Source of the DNA: Bathymodiolus brooksi
Taxonomy: Eukaryota > Mollusca > Bivalvia > Mytilida > Modiolidae
NCBI GenBank assembly: GCA_963680875.1
Contig: OY804579.1
Span: 84,805,095-84,869,094, forward strand
Direction of reading: 5' to 3'
DNA: 64,000 nucleotides
Shown: positions 19,798 to 31,239 of the stretch, piece after piece
How positions within the stretch are numbered: the first letter of the stretch is position 1
How the letters are laid out: each line of letters starts with the position of its first letter
The notes under the pieces: model-generated
The model's database searches: none
What the model was told of the DNA's origin: nothing
The model's input: the letters and a program-made list of their open reading frames with translations, nothing else
Translations under genes and position numbers: made by a program

Positions 19798-22423
19798 TTT
19801 AGCTCACCTGACCCAAAGGATCAGGTGAGCTATTGTCACCACTGAGCGTCCGTCCGTTAACTTTTCATATTTTAATCAACTCTTCTGAAGCCACTGGGCC
19901 AATTTGAACCAAGCTTTGGTGGAATGGTCCTTGGGTGGCCCCCTTCCAATATTGTGTCTGGTGATCCCGACTTCCAACCAAGATGGCCGCCAAGCTAAAA
20001 ATAGAAAAAAGGGGGGGATGAAATTTTAATTGTCCATTGCTGGTTTAGTATAAGTCAAAATGAGCTCAAATTTTAACTGCAGCTACATGGCAAGGAGTAG
20101 TTCAACATTATATTCCGGGTTTTTCTGTGAAATTTTTCTTTCAGCCGATTTATACCGATTATGCAAATTAGGCATATTTTGATAAAAGATCACATTTAAA
20201 TCTTCTCCTCTGAAACCGCTGAACCAAATTACACTAAACCTGGCAGGGATGGTCCTTGGATGGGTCCCTTTCAAAATTGTGTCCGACAGCCTGCCCTTCA
20301 TTCAAGATGGCTTCTGTTACTGAAAATAGAAATTTCTTCAATTGTCCATTGCTGCTTTAGTATAAACCAAAATGAGCTCAAATTTTAACTGCAGCTACGT
20401 TTAACATATATATATTCCGGGCTTTTTTGTGAAATTTGTCTTTCAGCCGATTTATACCGATTATGCAAATTAGGCATATTTTGATAAAAGATCACATTTA
20501 AATCTTTTCCTCTGAAACCACTGAACCAAATTAAACCAAACCTTGCAGGGATGGTCCTTGTGTAGTTCCATTTCAAAATTGTGTCCGACAGCTCCACCCT
20601 CCATTCAAGATGACTGCTGTTACTGAAAATAGAAATTTCTTCAATTGTCCATTGCTGCTTTAGTATAAACCAAAATGAGCTCAAATTTTAACTGCAGCTA
20701 CATGGCAATGAGTAGTTTAACATATATATATTCTGGGCTTTTCTGTGAAATTTTTCTTTCAGTCGATTTATACCGATTATGCAAATTAGGCATATTTTGA
20801 TAAAAGATCACATTTAAATCTTTTCCTCTGAAACCACTGAACCAAATTAAACCAAACCTGGCAGGGATGGTCCTTGGGTAGTTCCATTTCAAAATTGTGT
20901 CCGACAGCTCCACCCTCCATTCAAGATGGCTGCTGTTACTAAAAATAGAAATTTCTTCAATTGTCCATTGCTGCTTTAGTATAAGTTAAAATGAGCTCAC
21001 ATTTTAACTGCAGCTACATGGCAAGGAGTAGTTTAACATATATTCCGGGTTTTTCTGTGAAATATTTCTTTCAGCCGATTTATACCGATTATGCAAATTA
21101 GGCATATTTTGATAAAAGATCACATTTAAATCTTCTCCTCTGAAACCGCTGAACCAAATTACACTAAACCTGGCAGGGATGGTCCTTGGATGGGTCCCTT
21201 TCAAAATTGTGTCCGACAGCCTGCCCTTCATTCAAGATGGCTTCTGTTACTGAAAATAGAAATTTCTTCAATTGTCCATTGCTGCTTTAGTATAAACCAA
21301 AATGAGCTCAAATTTTAACTGCAGCTACGTTTAACATATATATATTCCGGGCTTTTTTGTGAAATTTGTCTTTCAGCCGATTTATACCGATTATGCAAAT
21401 TAGGCATATTTTGATAAAAGATCACATTTAAATCTTTTCCTCTGAAACCACTGAACCAAATTAAACCAAACCTTGCAGGGATGGTCCTTGTGTAGTTCCA
21501 TTTCAAAATTGTGTCCGACAGCTCCACCCTCCATTCAAGATGACTGCTGTTACTAAAAATAGAAATTTCTTCAATTGTCCATTGCTGCTTTAGTATAAAC
21601 CAAAATGAGCTCAAATTTTAACTGCAGCTACATGGCAATGAGTAGTTTAACATATATATATTCTGGGCTTTTCTGTGAAATTTTTCTTTCAGTCGATTTA
21701 TACCGATTATGCAAATTAGGCATATTTTGATAAAAGATCACATTTAAATCTTTTCCTCTGAAACCACTGAACCAAATTAAACCAAACCTGGCAGGGATGG
21801 TCCTTGGGTAGTTCCATTTCAAAATTGTGTCCGACAGCTCCACCCTCCATTCAAGATGGCTGCTGTTACTAAAAATAGAAATTTCTTCAATTGTCCATTG
21901 CTGCTTTAGTATAAGTTAAAATGAGCTCACATTTTAACTGCAGCTACATGGCAAGGAGTAGTTTAACATATATTCCGGGTTTTTCTGTGAAATATTTCTT
22001 TCAGCCGATTTATACCGATTATGCAAATTAGGCATATTTTGATAAAAGATCACATTTAAATCTTTTCCTCTGAAACCGCTGAACCAAATTACACCAAACC
22101 TGGCAGGGATGATCCTTGGGTGGGTCCCTTTCAAAATTGTATCCAACAGCCCTGCTTTATTACAAATCAAAATGAACTCAAATTTTAACTGCAGCTACAT
22201 GGCAATGAGTAGTTTAACATATATTCTGGGTTTTTCTGTGAGATTGCATTTAGGAATATTATGAGATAAAAATCACATCAAAATCTTTTGCTCAGAAATT
22301 TGAGTTGAAATGATCCTTGGGTGGCCCACTTTCAAAATTATGTGTAACACCCCCATTTTCTATCAACTTTAGATGTCAAATTGAAAATCAGGTGAGCGAT
22401 TACAGGCTCCTGGGAGCCTCTAG
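19798..22423 (+). mobile_element. Pearl / Helentron-like element, long copy with expanded core
   Basis: It begins with the best-preserved 5' hairpin, AGCTCACCTGA (19801) paired perfectly with TCAGGTGAGCT (ending 19831), and ends with GGCTCC-TG-GGAGCC and CTAG at 22420-22423. The core is made of units of about 310 bp carrying AATGAGCTCAAATTTTAACT, GATTTATACCGATTATGC and AAACCTGGCAGGGATGGTCC. Three such units form a 930-bp higher-order unit that is tandemly repeated. ORFs of 70-99 codons recur on the minus strand with nearly identical peptides, but only because they read the repeated units. I see no protein signature in them. Confidence 0.82.
20081..22150 (+). repeat. 930-bp higher-order tandem repeat in the pearl core
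   Basis: Marker segments recur exactly 930 bp apart: the minus-strand frames at 20385 and 21315, those at 20698 and 21628, and the GCAAGGAGTAGTTTAACATA segment at about 21018 and 21948. The copies differ by only a few bases over 930 bp, while the three subunits of about 310 bp within one copy differ more. The duplication is therefore recent. Confidence 0.8.
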
Positions 22424-22529
22424 TTTAATTTTATATGAAATAGTTGAAATAAAAAACATGAACAAACTTATAAAGTATATGAAATATTTGCTCATTTTGG
22501 ATTGTTCTCGTTTTGTCTATCATGCACTA

Positions 22530-22572
22530 TGGCGGGTGGTGTAGCGGGTGTACGGGTGGTGTAGCCGGTGTA
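22530..22572 (+). repeat. Short G-rich tandem repeat
   Basis: A 22-bp unit (GGGTGGTGTAGC-GGTGTAC) is present about twice, with several GGG runs. It lies just after the pearl element end and next to the ORF1-like relic. Confidence 0.45.
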
Positions 22573-22589
22573 CGTTGTATGTTTGATGT

Positions 22590-23070
22590 TTTTTTCACTT
22601 TTCCATCCAACTATTTTTGGGAGTGTTTGAGATGTCTTCTTGACCACCAAAGAAATTAGATATTTGTGGTTGTGTACCTTCAGAGTTATCCTTCTGTCTA
22701 ACCGCTTTTCTTTTTTATCTGCTACCAGCCTTTTTAGGAGTTTTTACACCATCTTGGGGGGTTGTTTGTTTAATGTCATTGTTTTCTGGTTCTGCTGGGA
22801 GGATGATTGTGTTGATTCATGTACAACACTTTCTGTTTGAGCATCATCATTATCAACACTACAAGATTCATCATCAGAAGAATCTGATTGAGCAGAGTCA
22901 CTAGATAATGATGATGTACATTCTTTTCGTTTGTGTCCATCTTTACCACAGGTTGTACAGCAGCAATCATTCATGCATGCTGACTGTTTGTGACCCATCT
23001 GAAAACATTTATCACATTTTAAGACCTGATTTGGAAGGATTTGTCCCCTGTGGATAATGGTTGCCCTATA
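22590..23070 (-). pseudogene. Retrotransposon ORF1/gag-like zinc-knuckle relic
   Basis: The minus-strand frame contains two consecutive CCHC zinc knuckles (CDKCFQMGHKQSAC and CTTCGKDGHKRKEC, both C-x2-C-x4-H-x4-C), preceded by RGQILPNQVLKC and followed by an acidic, serine-rich tail. This layout is typical of ORF1 (gag-like) nucleic-acid-binding proteins of LINEs and some other retroelements. The frame with the knuckles closes at 22744. A lysine-rich continuation (TPKKAGSR) lies in another frame, so a frameshift is likely. The N-terminal part is replaced by the minisatellite from 23071. The source family is not clear. Confidence 0.6.
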
Positions 23071-23950
23071 TTTTTAATTGTAGAGGTTTTAATTAACTGA
23101 TACATATTGCTTGTTTATTGTAGACCGCGAAATTAACTGATATCATACCTGGCCTATTGCATGTTAATGGTAGAGGTTTTAATTAACTGATACATATTGC
23201 TTGTTTATTGTAGACCTCGAAATTAACTGATATCATACCTGGCCTATTGCATGTTAATGGTAGAGGTTTTAATTAACTGATACATATTGCTTGATATTGT
23301 AGACCTAGAAATTAACTGATACATATTGCTTGTTTATTGTAGACCTCGAAATTAACTGATATCATACCTGGCCTATTGCTTGTTAATTGTAGAGGTTTAA
23401 ATTAACTGATACATATTGCTTGTTTATTGTAGACCTCGAAATTAACTGATATCATACCTGGCCTATTGCTTGTTAATGGTAGAGGTTTTAATTAACTGAT
23501 ACATATTGCTTGTTAATTGTAGACCTCGAAATTAACTGATACCATACCTATTGCTTGTTAATGGTAGAGGTTTTAATTAACTAATACATATTGCTTGTTA
23601 ATTGTAGACCTAGAAATTAACTGATACCTATTGCTTGTTATTTGTAGAGGTTTAAATTAACTGATACATATTGCTTGTTAATTGTAGACCTAGAAATTAA
23701 CTGATACCTATTGCTTGTTAATTGTAGAGGTTTAAATTAACTGATGCATATTGCTTGTTAATTGTAGACCTAGAAATTAACTGATACCTATTGCTTGTTA
23801 ATTGTAGAGGTTTAAATTAACTGATACATATTGCTTGTTAATTGTAGACCGCGAAATTAACTGATACATTTAGCTATTGCTTGTTCATTGTAGAGGTTTA
23901 AATTAGCTGATACATATTGCTTGTTAATTGTAGAGGTTTAAATTAACTAA
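23071..23950 (+). repeat. AT-rich minisatellite of roughly 40 bp, segment 1
   Basis: Tandem units alternate between two types: AATTAACTGATACATATTGC followed by TTGTTAATTGTAGAGG, and a diverged form with TAGACCTCGAAATTAACTGA and CATACCTGGCCTATTGC. They build dimers and trimers of about 80-100 bp. The last unit switches to the AACTAATT form and is cut at 23950 by the element that follows. The same family continues at 25367 and 27870. Confidence 0.85.
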
Positions 23951-25360
23951 TTATACCCCAACTCGCAGAGTGGTGGGTATACTGGAATACCCTTGTCCAT
24001 CCGTTCGTTAGTCCGTCCCTAAACCTTGTGTACGTAACTAGTCATTTGTCTTTTGTTGGATTTTTATTAATATTTGGTATCTTGGTTGGCCATGATCTGA
24101 GCATGCGCATATTATACCGATTTCAGGGTTGTTGATTTTTGCGAGAGTTATAGCCCTTTTCATGTTTGTTTGACCATACATCCGTTCGCACACCTTGTGT
24201 ACGCAACTAGTCATTTGTCTTTTGTCGCATTTTATTCATATTTGGTATCTTGATTGGCCATGATCTGAGCATGCGTATATTATACCGATTTCATGGATGG
24301 TTGATTTTTGCCAGAGTTATAGCCCTTTTCATGTTTGTTTGACTGTACGTCCGTTCGCACATCTTGTGTACGCAACTAGTCATTTGTCTTTTGTCACATT
24401 TTATTCATATTTGGTATCTTGGTTGACCATGATCTGAGCATGCGGATATTATACCGATTTCACGGATGGTTGATTTTTGCGAGAGGTATTGTCCTTTTCA
24501 TGTTTGTTTGACCATATGTCCGTTCGCACATCTTGTGTACGCAACTAGTCATTTGTCTTTTGTCGCATTTTATTCATATTTGGTATCTTGATTGGCCATG
24601 ATTTGAGCATGCGCATATTATACCGATTTCACGGATGGTTGATTTTTGTGAGAGTTATAGCCCTTTTCATGTTTGTTTGACCATACGTCCATTCGCACAT
24701 CTTGTGTACGCAACTAGTCATTTGTCTTCTTGTGTACACAACTAATCATTTGTCTTTTGTCGCATTTTATTCATATTTGGTATCTTGATTGGCCCATGAT
24801 TTGAGCATGCGCATATTATACCGATTTCACGGATGGTTGATTTTTGTGAGAGTTATAGCTCTTTTCATGTTTGTTTGACCATACGTCCGTTCGCACATCT
24901 TGTGTACGCAACTAGTCATTTGTCTTCTTGTGTACACAACTAGTCATTTGTCTTTTGTCGCATTTTATTCATATTTGGTATCTTGATTGGCCATGATTTG
25001 AGCATGCGCATATTATACCGATTTCACGGATGGTTGATTTTTGTGAGAGTTATAGCCCTTTTCATGTTACCTTATGAGCTGCTGTTATAAATTATTTCCT
25101 TAATTAGCTACATGTATGTATAATATTTATATCTAATAATCTGTAATACATCAATTTTCATCATTCCAAACGTTTACTAGCCAACTGCCCTGGGAGGATA
25201 CACATCTCTTGATTCCAACACTGTTTACACTCCTTTATGCCTCTCCACCATGTTAAGTCCCACTATTATCTAATACATGTACTTTACTACACATCAACTT
25301 ATGTAGAGCGAGTGGGGATATCACAGCATGACAACGCGTGCAGTTTCATTTATATTACTT
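23951..25360 (+). mobile_element. Second Helentron-like family, long copy inserted in the minisatellite
   Basis: The head is a hairpin-like TTATACCCCAACTC ... GAGTGGTGGGTAT (23951-23979), followed by TCCGTTCGTTAGTCCGTCC. The core is six tandem units of about 169 bp, seen by the recurrence of ATTATACCGATTT at 24111, 24279, 24448, 24617, 24815 and 25012. Two units are 197-198 bp because of an internal 28-29 bp duplication (TTGTGTACACAACTAGTCAT). After the core come about 290 bp of non-repeated sequence with GAGTGGGGATATCA near 25320, resembling the tail of the element at 26432. The minisatellite resumes at 25367. The exact 3' end is uncertain. Confidence 0.65.
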
Positions 25361-25366
25361 GTTAAC

Positions 25367-25450
25367 TAGAGGTTTAAATTAACTAATTTATATTGCTTGT
25401 TAATTGTAGAGGTTTAAATTAACTAATTTATATTGCTTGTTAATTGCATA
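25367..25450 (+). repeat. AT-rich minisatellite, segment 2
   Basis: About two units of the 40-bp minisatellite (AGAGGTTTAAATTAACTAAT, TTATATTGCTTGTTAATTG) lie on the far side of the inserted element, the same type as the last unit before 23951. Confidence 0.8.
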
Positions 25451-26431
25451 CTTGCTAACATCTTTTGAATAGAATTCCTGGTTTTTGGATGTGTTTCCTA
25501 TGTGCAAAATATAAAATGAAATGTCACTTGTAAAAGCAAATAAAGGCTTCACCATCAAACCTATTGCCAAAGAATAGAAATCCATATCTATGACAAGTAC
25601 CGGAATGCACATAATACAAGTTCGTTATCGTATGATGTAAGATACATGTATACATGTATACAAATTTACTAGACAAATCTTGAGTTACAAAACATCACAA
25701 ATGATATCATCGTTTCAGTAAAACAAAATTATTTAACAATATATTTTGGGAGATTTTTGGAGAGAGAAAATATGCCATTTTGGTATAAAAAAAAAATTGG
25801 AGGCATTGGTAAAAAGTGGGGGCGTTTTTTTTACCAGTTATCATCTGAAGTACATGCACATGTACAACCAGAGTAGATTAACTTTTTGTTTTGCTTGTTT
25901 GAGAGAACAATATCAAACTCATGATTAATTATTTCTGGTACAGTGGTATAAACACCATCAAAACAGTGAAATTAACCAGACAAAGTAGTTTTCAGACTAG
26001 ATTGACTTGTAAATTTGGTGTAATTTCAAATTTCATGTAAACATTCTAATATCTGGAAGTCAAGTTTTTGTATGTTATACTGTGTGCTTTCTGAAGGAGG
26101 CCTTCTGTTGGTCTCCATTCATCACAACTGATATGGCTGAAAATTTTTATCTTGCACATCAACAATCCACACAATGTGTTTCTAACTGTTACGGTTCACT
26201 ATTTCAAATAACAATAAATATCAAAAAGCTTTGTTCCATCACAGAGTTTATAGGGACCCTTGAGGTCAATATAAATCACAGCAGTTGCATGGGTCAGACT
26301 TTGGAAATTGTAATTAATTCTTATCAGTCTAGACCAGAGTCTGTTTATTTAGCCTTGGTCACAATAGCTATAAACTTGATTTGTCAGCTTTTGCTGTTGT
26401 GCTATGTAAGCACTTGTTAGATTTTATGTTA
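25451..26431. other. Intron sequence, no recognised gene
   Basis: It contains a short TACATGTATACATGTATAC alternating palindrome near 25645. An open + frame at 26082-26420 (112 codons) ends in a hydrophobic stretch, but it lacks a recognisable domain or splice context. I consider it chance or an unidentified relic. Confidence 0.35.
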
Positions 26432-27033
26432 GTTATACCCCCCGCAACGAAGTTGTAGGGGGGTATACTGGTTTCACCATGTCTGTCCGTCTGTAGACAA
26501 ATCCTATGTCGTACGATAACTTGAGTTGTGTTTCTTAGAAACTTTTAAAATTTTATCAGCTGGTTACTGGTGAAGAGAGGAGGATCCTTTTCATTTTTGA
26601 TGATTTTCACTTTTGCCACTCCAGAGTTATTGGACTTGATATGACGGAAAATAGGATTTTTACCCTATGTCGTATGATAACTTGAGTAGTGTTTCTCAGA
26701 ATGTTTTGAAATTTTAACAGCAGCTTACCGGTGAAGAGAGGAGGATCCCTTTCATTTTTGATGATTTTCACTTTTGCCGCTCCAGAGTTATTGGATTTGA
26801 TATGACGGAAAATAGGATTTTTACCCTATGTCGTATGATAACTTGAGTAGTGTTTCTCAGAATGTTTTGAAATTTTATCAGCAGCTTACCGGTGAAGAGA
26901 GGAGGGTCCCTTTCATTTTTGGTCGGAACAATCTTATCAGTAATGTTTTGTTTATGGAAATAGGTTGGACAGATGTGGGGAGCGGGGGGTATATCTTAGT
27001 GAGCTGTGCTCACAGTAATACAACATGTACTAG
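26432..27033 (+). mobile_element. Second Helentron-like family, compact copy
   Basis: The 5' end is a 32-bp hairpin at 26435-26466 (ATACCCCCC, GCAAC/GTTGT inner stem, GGGGGGTAT). The core has 161-bp tandem units (CTATGTCGTA at 26504, 26665 and 26826), about two and a half in all, with GGTGAAGAGAGGAGGATCC. The 3' end has GCGGGGGGTATAT, a hairpin GTGAGC-TGT-GCTCAC (26999-27013) and, 16 bp later, CTAG (27030-27033) followed by TT. The layout mirrors the pearl elements although the sequence is unrelated. ORFs across it are not genes. Confidence 0.7.
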
Positions 27034-27534
27034 TTAATTTTATGTTGTAGTTCAATGAATAAACATGTAGTAGTTATTAGTAAGTTGAGTTAGTATCAAA
27101 GATCTAATGCTAGTTCCCATGTTACGAAGAATACAACAAGGGAAACCAAGTACACAACACTAACATTAGTTTCACCCAAATATACATTATCTGTTGCTCG
27201 TCCTTCTTTGGTATTTTTACCAAGTTGTGATTTATTATCTGTTTGAACCTTTTTACCCATACTGAATATTGTTTCACAATAAACATTTGAATAGGGTATT
27301 ACTAAAACATCAGATCCTGCCGCAATGTCGCGGTGTTTTCACATCACCAAGACTTTTATGGGCACACGATAAATCAGTTCTGCATTGTTCTCAAAAGAAA
27401 TAATGTCTGCTTTAATACAGGGGTATTTGCTTGTCCAGCATTGCTTTTATTTCGAAAGAAATTGTTGTTTCTTTCTCGGTTTATCTGGCGTGCGAACGTT
27501 ATTATTTTCATCCGAAGAATAAGAACAGTTTGAA
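27034..27534. other. Intron sequence
   Basis: No element or exon was recognised in this AT-rich stretch. Confidence 0.35.
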
Positions 27535-27700
27535 GATACCAAAGGGGTAATCAGAATCTGTATGTCGAAGAAGAGCAGAGAACACAATGGCCAAAAGAAA
27601 AAGTACAAAAGGACAAACAACGATCAACAAAACATACACATAAAACTAAAGATCTCATGCATTGTCAACAGGTTATACTAGTCCGAAACACGTCCGTGTT
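27535..27700 (-). mobile_element. Penelope-like element 3' fragment, antisense
   Basis: GATACCAAAGGGGTAATCAG, then a purine-rich segment with AACACAATGGCCAAAAG and GACAAACAACGATC. This is the reverse complement of the type of sequence at 31370-31450 and 32590-32640 (CCCCTTTTGGTATCTTC, GTCCTTCTTCGA). I associate this repeat with the 3' region of Penelope-like elements of mussels. That attribution rests on memory of the family and on the RT relic at 32130. Confidence 0.5.
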
Positions 27701-27869
27701 ATTTATTCAACGGAATTTACAACAACGTGACTTACAATCTTTCTACAAAAGAAAATAAATATTCCAACTCAAATAGTTTCCTGGTAAATTCAGAAATTCC
27801 GGAGAATTGAACAGCTGTCCCGGTAGCCTGGTAAAGGGGTCAAGATTCCGGAGGCTCTGGGGCATCGGC

Positions 27870-28590
27870 ATGTATGTAATTGTAGAGATTTAAATTAACT
27901 AATTTATATTGCTTGTTAATTGTAGAGGTTTAAATTAACTAATTTATATTGCTTGTTAATTGTAGAGGTTTAAATTAACTAATTTATATTGCTTGTTACA
28001 TGTAATTGTAGAGGTTTAAATTAACTAATTTATATTGCTTGTTAATTGTAGAGGTTTAAATTAACTAATTTATATTGCTTGTTACATGTAATTGTAGAGG
28101 TTTAAATTAACTAATTTATATTGCTTGTTACATGTAATTGTAGAGGTTTAAATTAACTAATTTATATTGCTTGTTTATTGTAGAGATTTAAATTAACTAA
28201 TTTATATTGCTTGTTAATTGTAGAGGTTTAAATTAACTAATTTATATTGCTTGTTAATTGTAGAGGTTTAAATTAACTAATTTATATTGCTTGTTAATTG
28301 TAGAGGTTTAAATTAACTAATTTATATTCCTTGTTAATTGTAGAGGTTTGAATTAACTAATTTATATTGCTTGTTAATTGTAGAGGTTTAAATTAACTAA
28401 TTTATATTCCTTGTTAATTGTAGAGGTTTAAATTAACTAATTTATATTCCTTGTTAATTGTAGAGGTTTAAATTAACTACATTTTGTAATTTATATTGCT
28501 TGTTAATTGAAGAGGTTTAAATTAACTAATTTATATTGCTTGTTAATTGTAGAGGTTTAATTTAACTCATTCCAGTTGCTTATTATTGGT
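27870..28590 (+). repeat. AT-rich minisatellite of 40 bp, segment 3
   Basis: There are about eighteen units of 40 bp (GGTTTAAATTAACTAATTTA followed by TATTGCTTGTTAATTGTAGA). Some units are lengthened by a TACATG insertion (TTGTTACATGTAATTG). They are much more uniform than segment 1, which suggests recent expansion. A degenerate remnant of the same family is visible at 29765-29850. Confidence 0.9.
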
Positions 28591-28677
28591 AAATGAATTG
28601 CATTGTAAGCATAGAAATAAACTATAATGCAATTATTAGTCAGCATGTTTTTTTTTTGGCTAATCCTCGATTGACAT

Positions 28678-28807
28678 GGAGTAACTAAAGGTTCTAGCGC
28701 ATATGAGCCGGCATATTGATTTTTGTAATTCAACATGTCAAAGGAATAACTAAAGGTTCTAGTGCGGATGAGCCGGCATATTGATTTTTTGAAATTCAAC
28801 ATGTTGA
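28678..28807 (+). repeat. Two-copy direct repeat of about 66 bp
   Basis: AACTAAAGGTTCTAGCGCAT with the following GAGCCGGCATATTGATTTTT and AATTCAACATGT occurs twice in tandem with a few differences. No coding sense was seen. Confidence 0.6.
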
Positions 28808-30017
28808 ATAAAACGATATGATAGATAATAAAGACATCCAGTGTTTACGTTCTACACTGAAAAGTTTCATTTGACGTAACGAGATTTGAGATTTTATAAC
28901 GTTTATGTGCCGAAGAAACAAACAATATTTCGTGACATTTAATTTTTTCTTCAATTTTTAAACCATTTCTGAAGCCTAACTAGAGCTGTGTTTGTCCTGC
29001 ACTAGAATAGAAATAAATGTGCTGTATTTGAGTAGTTACAGGCATCAATTGGGGATTTGACGGTCTCAAAATCCCTTTAGCTGGGTCCATGTACGCGCCG
29101 CAAGTACAACTTCATTTTCAAATTCCAAATTGACGCCGGCAACTACCTGTATTCAAATACAATACAGTTATTTCTAAGATTATATAACCAAGGCCAAATA
29201 TACTCTTCATTGTGGCCTGGCTATAACAATTTTTTTTGTGGGGGAACTAGCTGTATGCAGATACACATTCCTTGATATGGCATCAGTGTCAATCACTCAT
29301 ATAGATACTAAGTTCTCACAAATATATATAGTTTATTAAAATAGCCAATTCATATACAAAATAACATTTCCTAAACACAAAGTTTCCAATAAATTTCCTA
29401 ACACAAAGTTTCCAAAAATAATTTAGTATACCAGTATATTGTATGACTGTTTTTTACAACATTTTCCAAAGTTATTAAATGCCAATTTTTCTATTACTCA
29501 ATAATACATAATACTTGTAAATGTTTTTAAATCCTCTAATTCCCAATAACTTTCTTTTAATCTTTACACCTTTAATCCTGAGTGACATTAATCCACAGAC
29601 AATTAGATAAATAAATAAATAACCACTTGATATTTTCTTTTATCAATTATACATTTTCCCATCTATTATTTTAATTATTTGACTATGCTAAAATATATAT
29701 ACAATGTAGTAAAACTGTATTTTTAATAATCTATTCTGAAACATCCCAAATGTATAAAAGGTTATAATTAACTCATGCACATTACTTGTTGATTGTAGTT
29801 GTAGATTTTTTTTTATGATTATTGCTTGATAATTGTAGTTGTAGAAACCACCCACTTGTATATTTATCATTTTACATCTAGTGTTAGTAATTGTTGTGTT
29901 TGTCTTCGTCTTATGTCTTGTGTACCCAAGGTTTCCAGTTTCTGTGGATTGTCCATTCTGTTTCTCTAACGTTTATTAAGTCATTGTGTCTCTTATCATC
30001 AAATGTTTGGTTTTCAG
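28808..30017. other. Intron sequence preceding the juxtamembrane exon
   Basis: AT-rich intron. It contains a 22-bp duplicated CTAACACAAAGTTTCCAA-type motif near 29370-29415 and the degenerate 40-bp minisatellite units at 29765-29850. No exon was recognised. The final part before 30018 is a T-rich tract ending in GGTTTTCAG. Confidence 0.4.
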
Positions 30018-30063
30018 GTGTTCCTGACAAAGGTGAAGATAAAGAGAATAATACAGTAGCAAT
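30018..30063 (+). CDS. Juxtamembrane exon of the EGF membrane protein gene
   Basis: A 46-bp exon lies between the acceptor GTTTGGTTTTCAG and the donor GTATGT. It starts in phase 1, which matches the phase-1 end of EGF exon B (C plus GT gives Arg), and ends in phase 2. The peptide VPDKGEDKENNTVA is short and charged, and N-N-T is a possible N-glycosylation site just outside the membrane. On its own such a small exon would be weak evidence. It is supported because phase and sense fit both the EGF exon upstream and the transmembrane exon downstream. Confidence 0.65.
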
Positions 30064-31239
30064 GTATGTATATTTCATAAAGTGAAGGAACCAGTACAAA
30101 TAGAGAAATGTAGAGTTTTATTTACGCAGTATGAGTTTCGGGATAACTTTTTCGCTTTTTTTAATTTTAATGAATAGCCATGGTAATGAAGCAAACGTTT
30201 ATAATGAAATATAGACAATATAGGTCAATAATGAAATTAGCATAAACAATGTCAATAATCCATTGAAAGTGTTAGTAAGAATGGCATGTGAAACAAAATC
30301 CCAAGAATTTGCGAGTCAACATTTTACATTACATTTAAGTTGTTAAGAAGTAAAACAGAGCGAAAATCTTTTTGATAAATTAATAAACGAGGGTGAATTA
30401 TGAAATGTAAAGTTTTGTTAACCTGGTATAATCGCAAAGGATCATGCCAGTTATTTACATTTCTTGGCTTGCTTGGTTATCTTTATTTCCAAAACCACTT
30501 TGCTGATGTAAATTAATGTTAACATGAATATTCATTGGATGGACAACATTGGGTGTTGATCGGAAATCCAAGATAACAAGCACTGCATTGCACTCTGTTG
30601 GGAGGAAATATGTCTTATTAAAACTACAAAGCTGAGTAAGCCCAAACGACACTTAGATGATATCTGGATGGTCTTGTGTATACTTTTTAGCTTTTTATTG
30701 GAGGTGCGGATTAGAAATTCAAGATGGCTTCCACCGCAGAACATCGGTGAACATAGAAAATGGTAAAAATATCTTCTGATTAAATACAAGAAAGATGAAT
30801 CTTAATTACATATGTATGGTTATTAGATGATTATTTACAAGATGACTGTCATATCTGGACATAGTTAATGATGCATTAATATTCTCTGTAAGATCTTAAA
30901 ACCAATTTGGCAACAATTTCCGATTACAACCTTTGAAGCAATGTGAATTGGACTGTTCTCTACCTAGTTTGATACTGATCAGAAAACAAAGATACTGCAA
31001 AGGTATCATTATAATATCTGTCTAGTATATTAGGCCATTTTACATGAAAATCAATTCACATTTAAATATCTTAAACGCTTCTGGTGTCAATTCTTGTATC
31101 TGAATAAAACGTTCCAAGCAACAATGCATTTTGATTTGAAAACGTTCCCTCTCTTTGGCCATCTAACAGATACACATGTTAAGAATGATAGCTCTTGGTT
31201 TAGTTGGCATACTATTTATGTTAAACTGGCTTACATTGC
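30064..31239. other. Intron sequence
   Basis: No element boundary or exon was recognised. Short ORFs on the minus strand around 30455-30790 have no domain. The phrase ATTCAAGATGGCTTCC near 30718 recalls pearl core units, but no element can be delimited. Confidence 0.35.

Noticed and set aside
20083..22170. Repeated minus-strand ORFs of 70-99 codons with near-identical peptides
   Set aside because: They read the tandem 310-bp and 930-bp units of a non-autonomous element and show no domain or start context.
26082..26420. 112-codon + strand ORF with a hydrophobic end
   Set aside because: No recognisable domain or splice context, and it lies between repeat segments. Chance is more likely.
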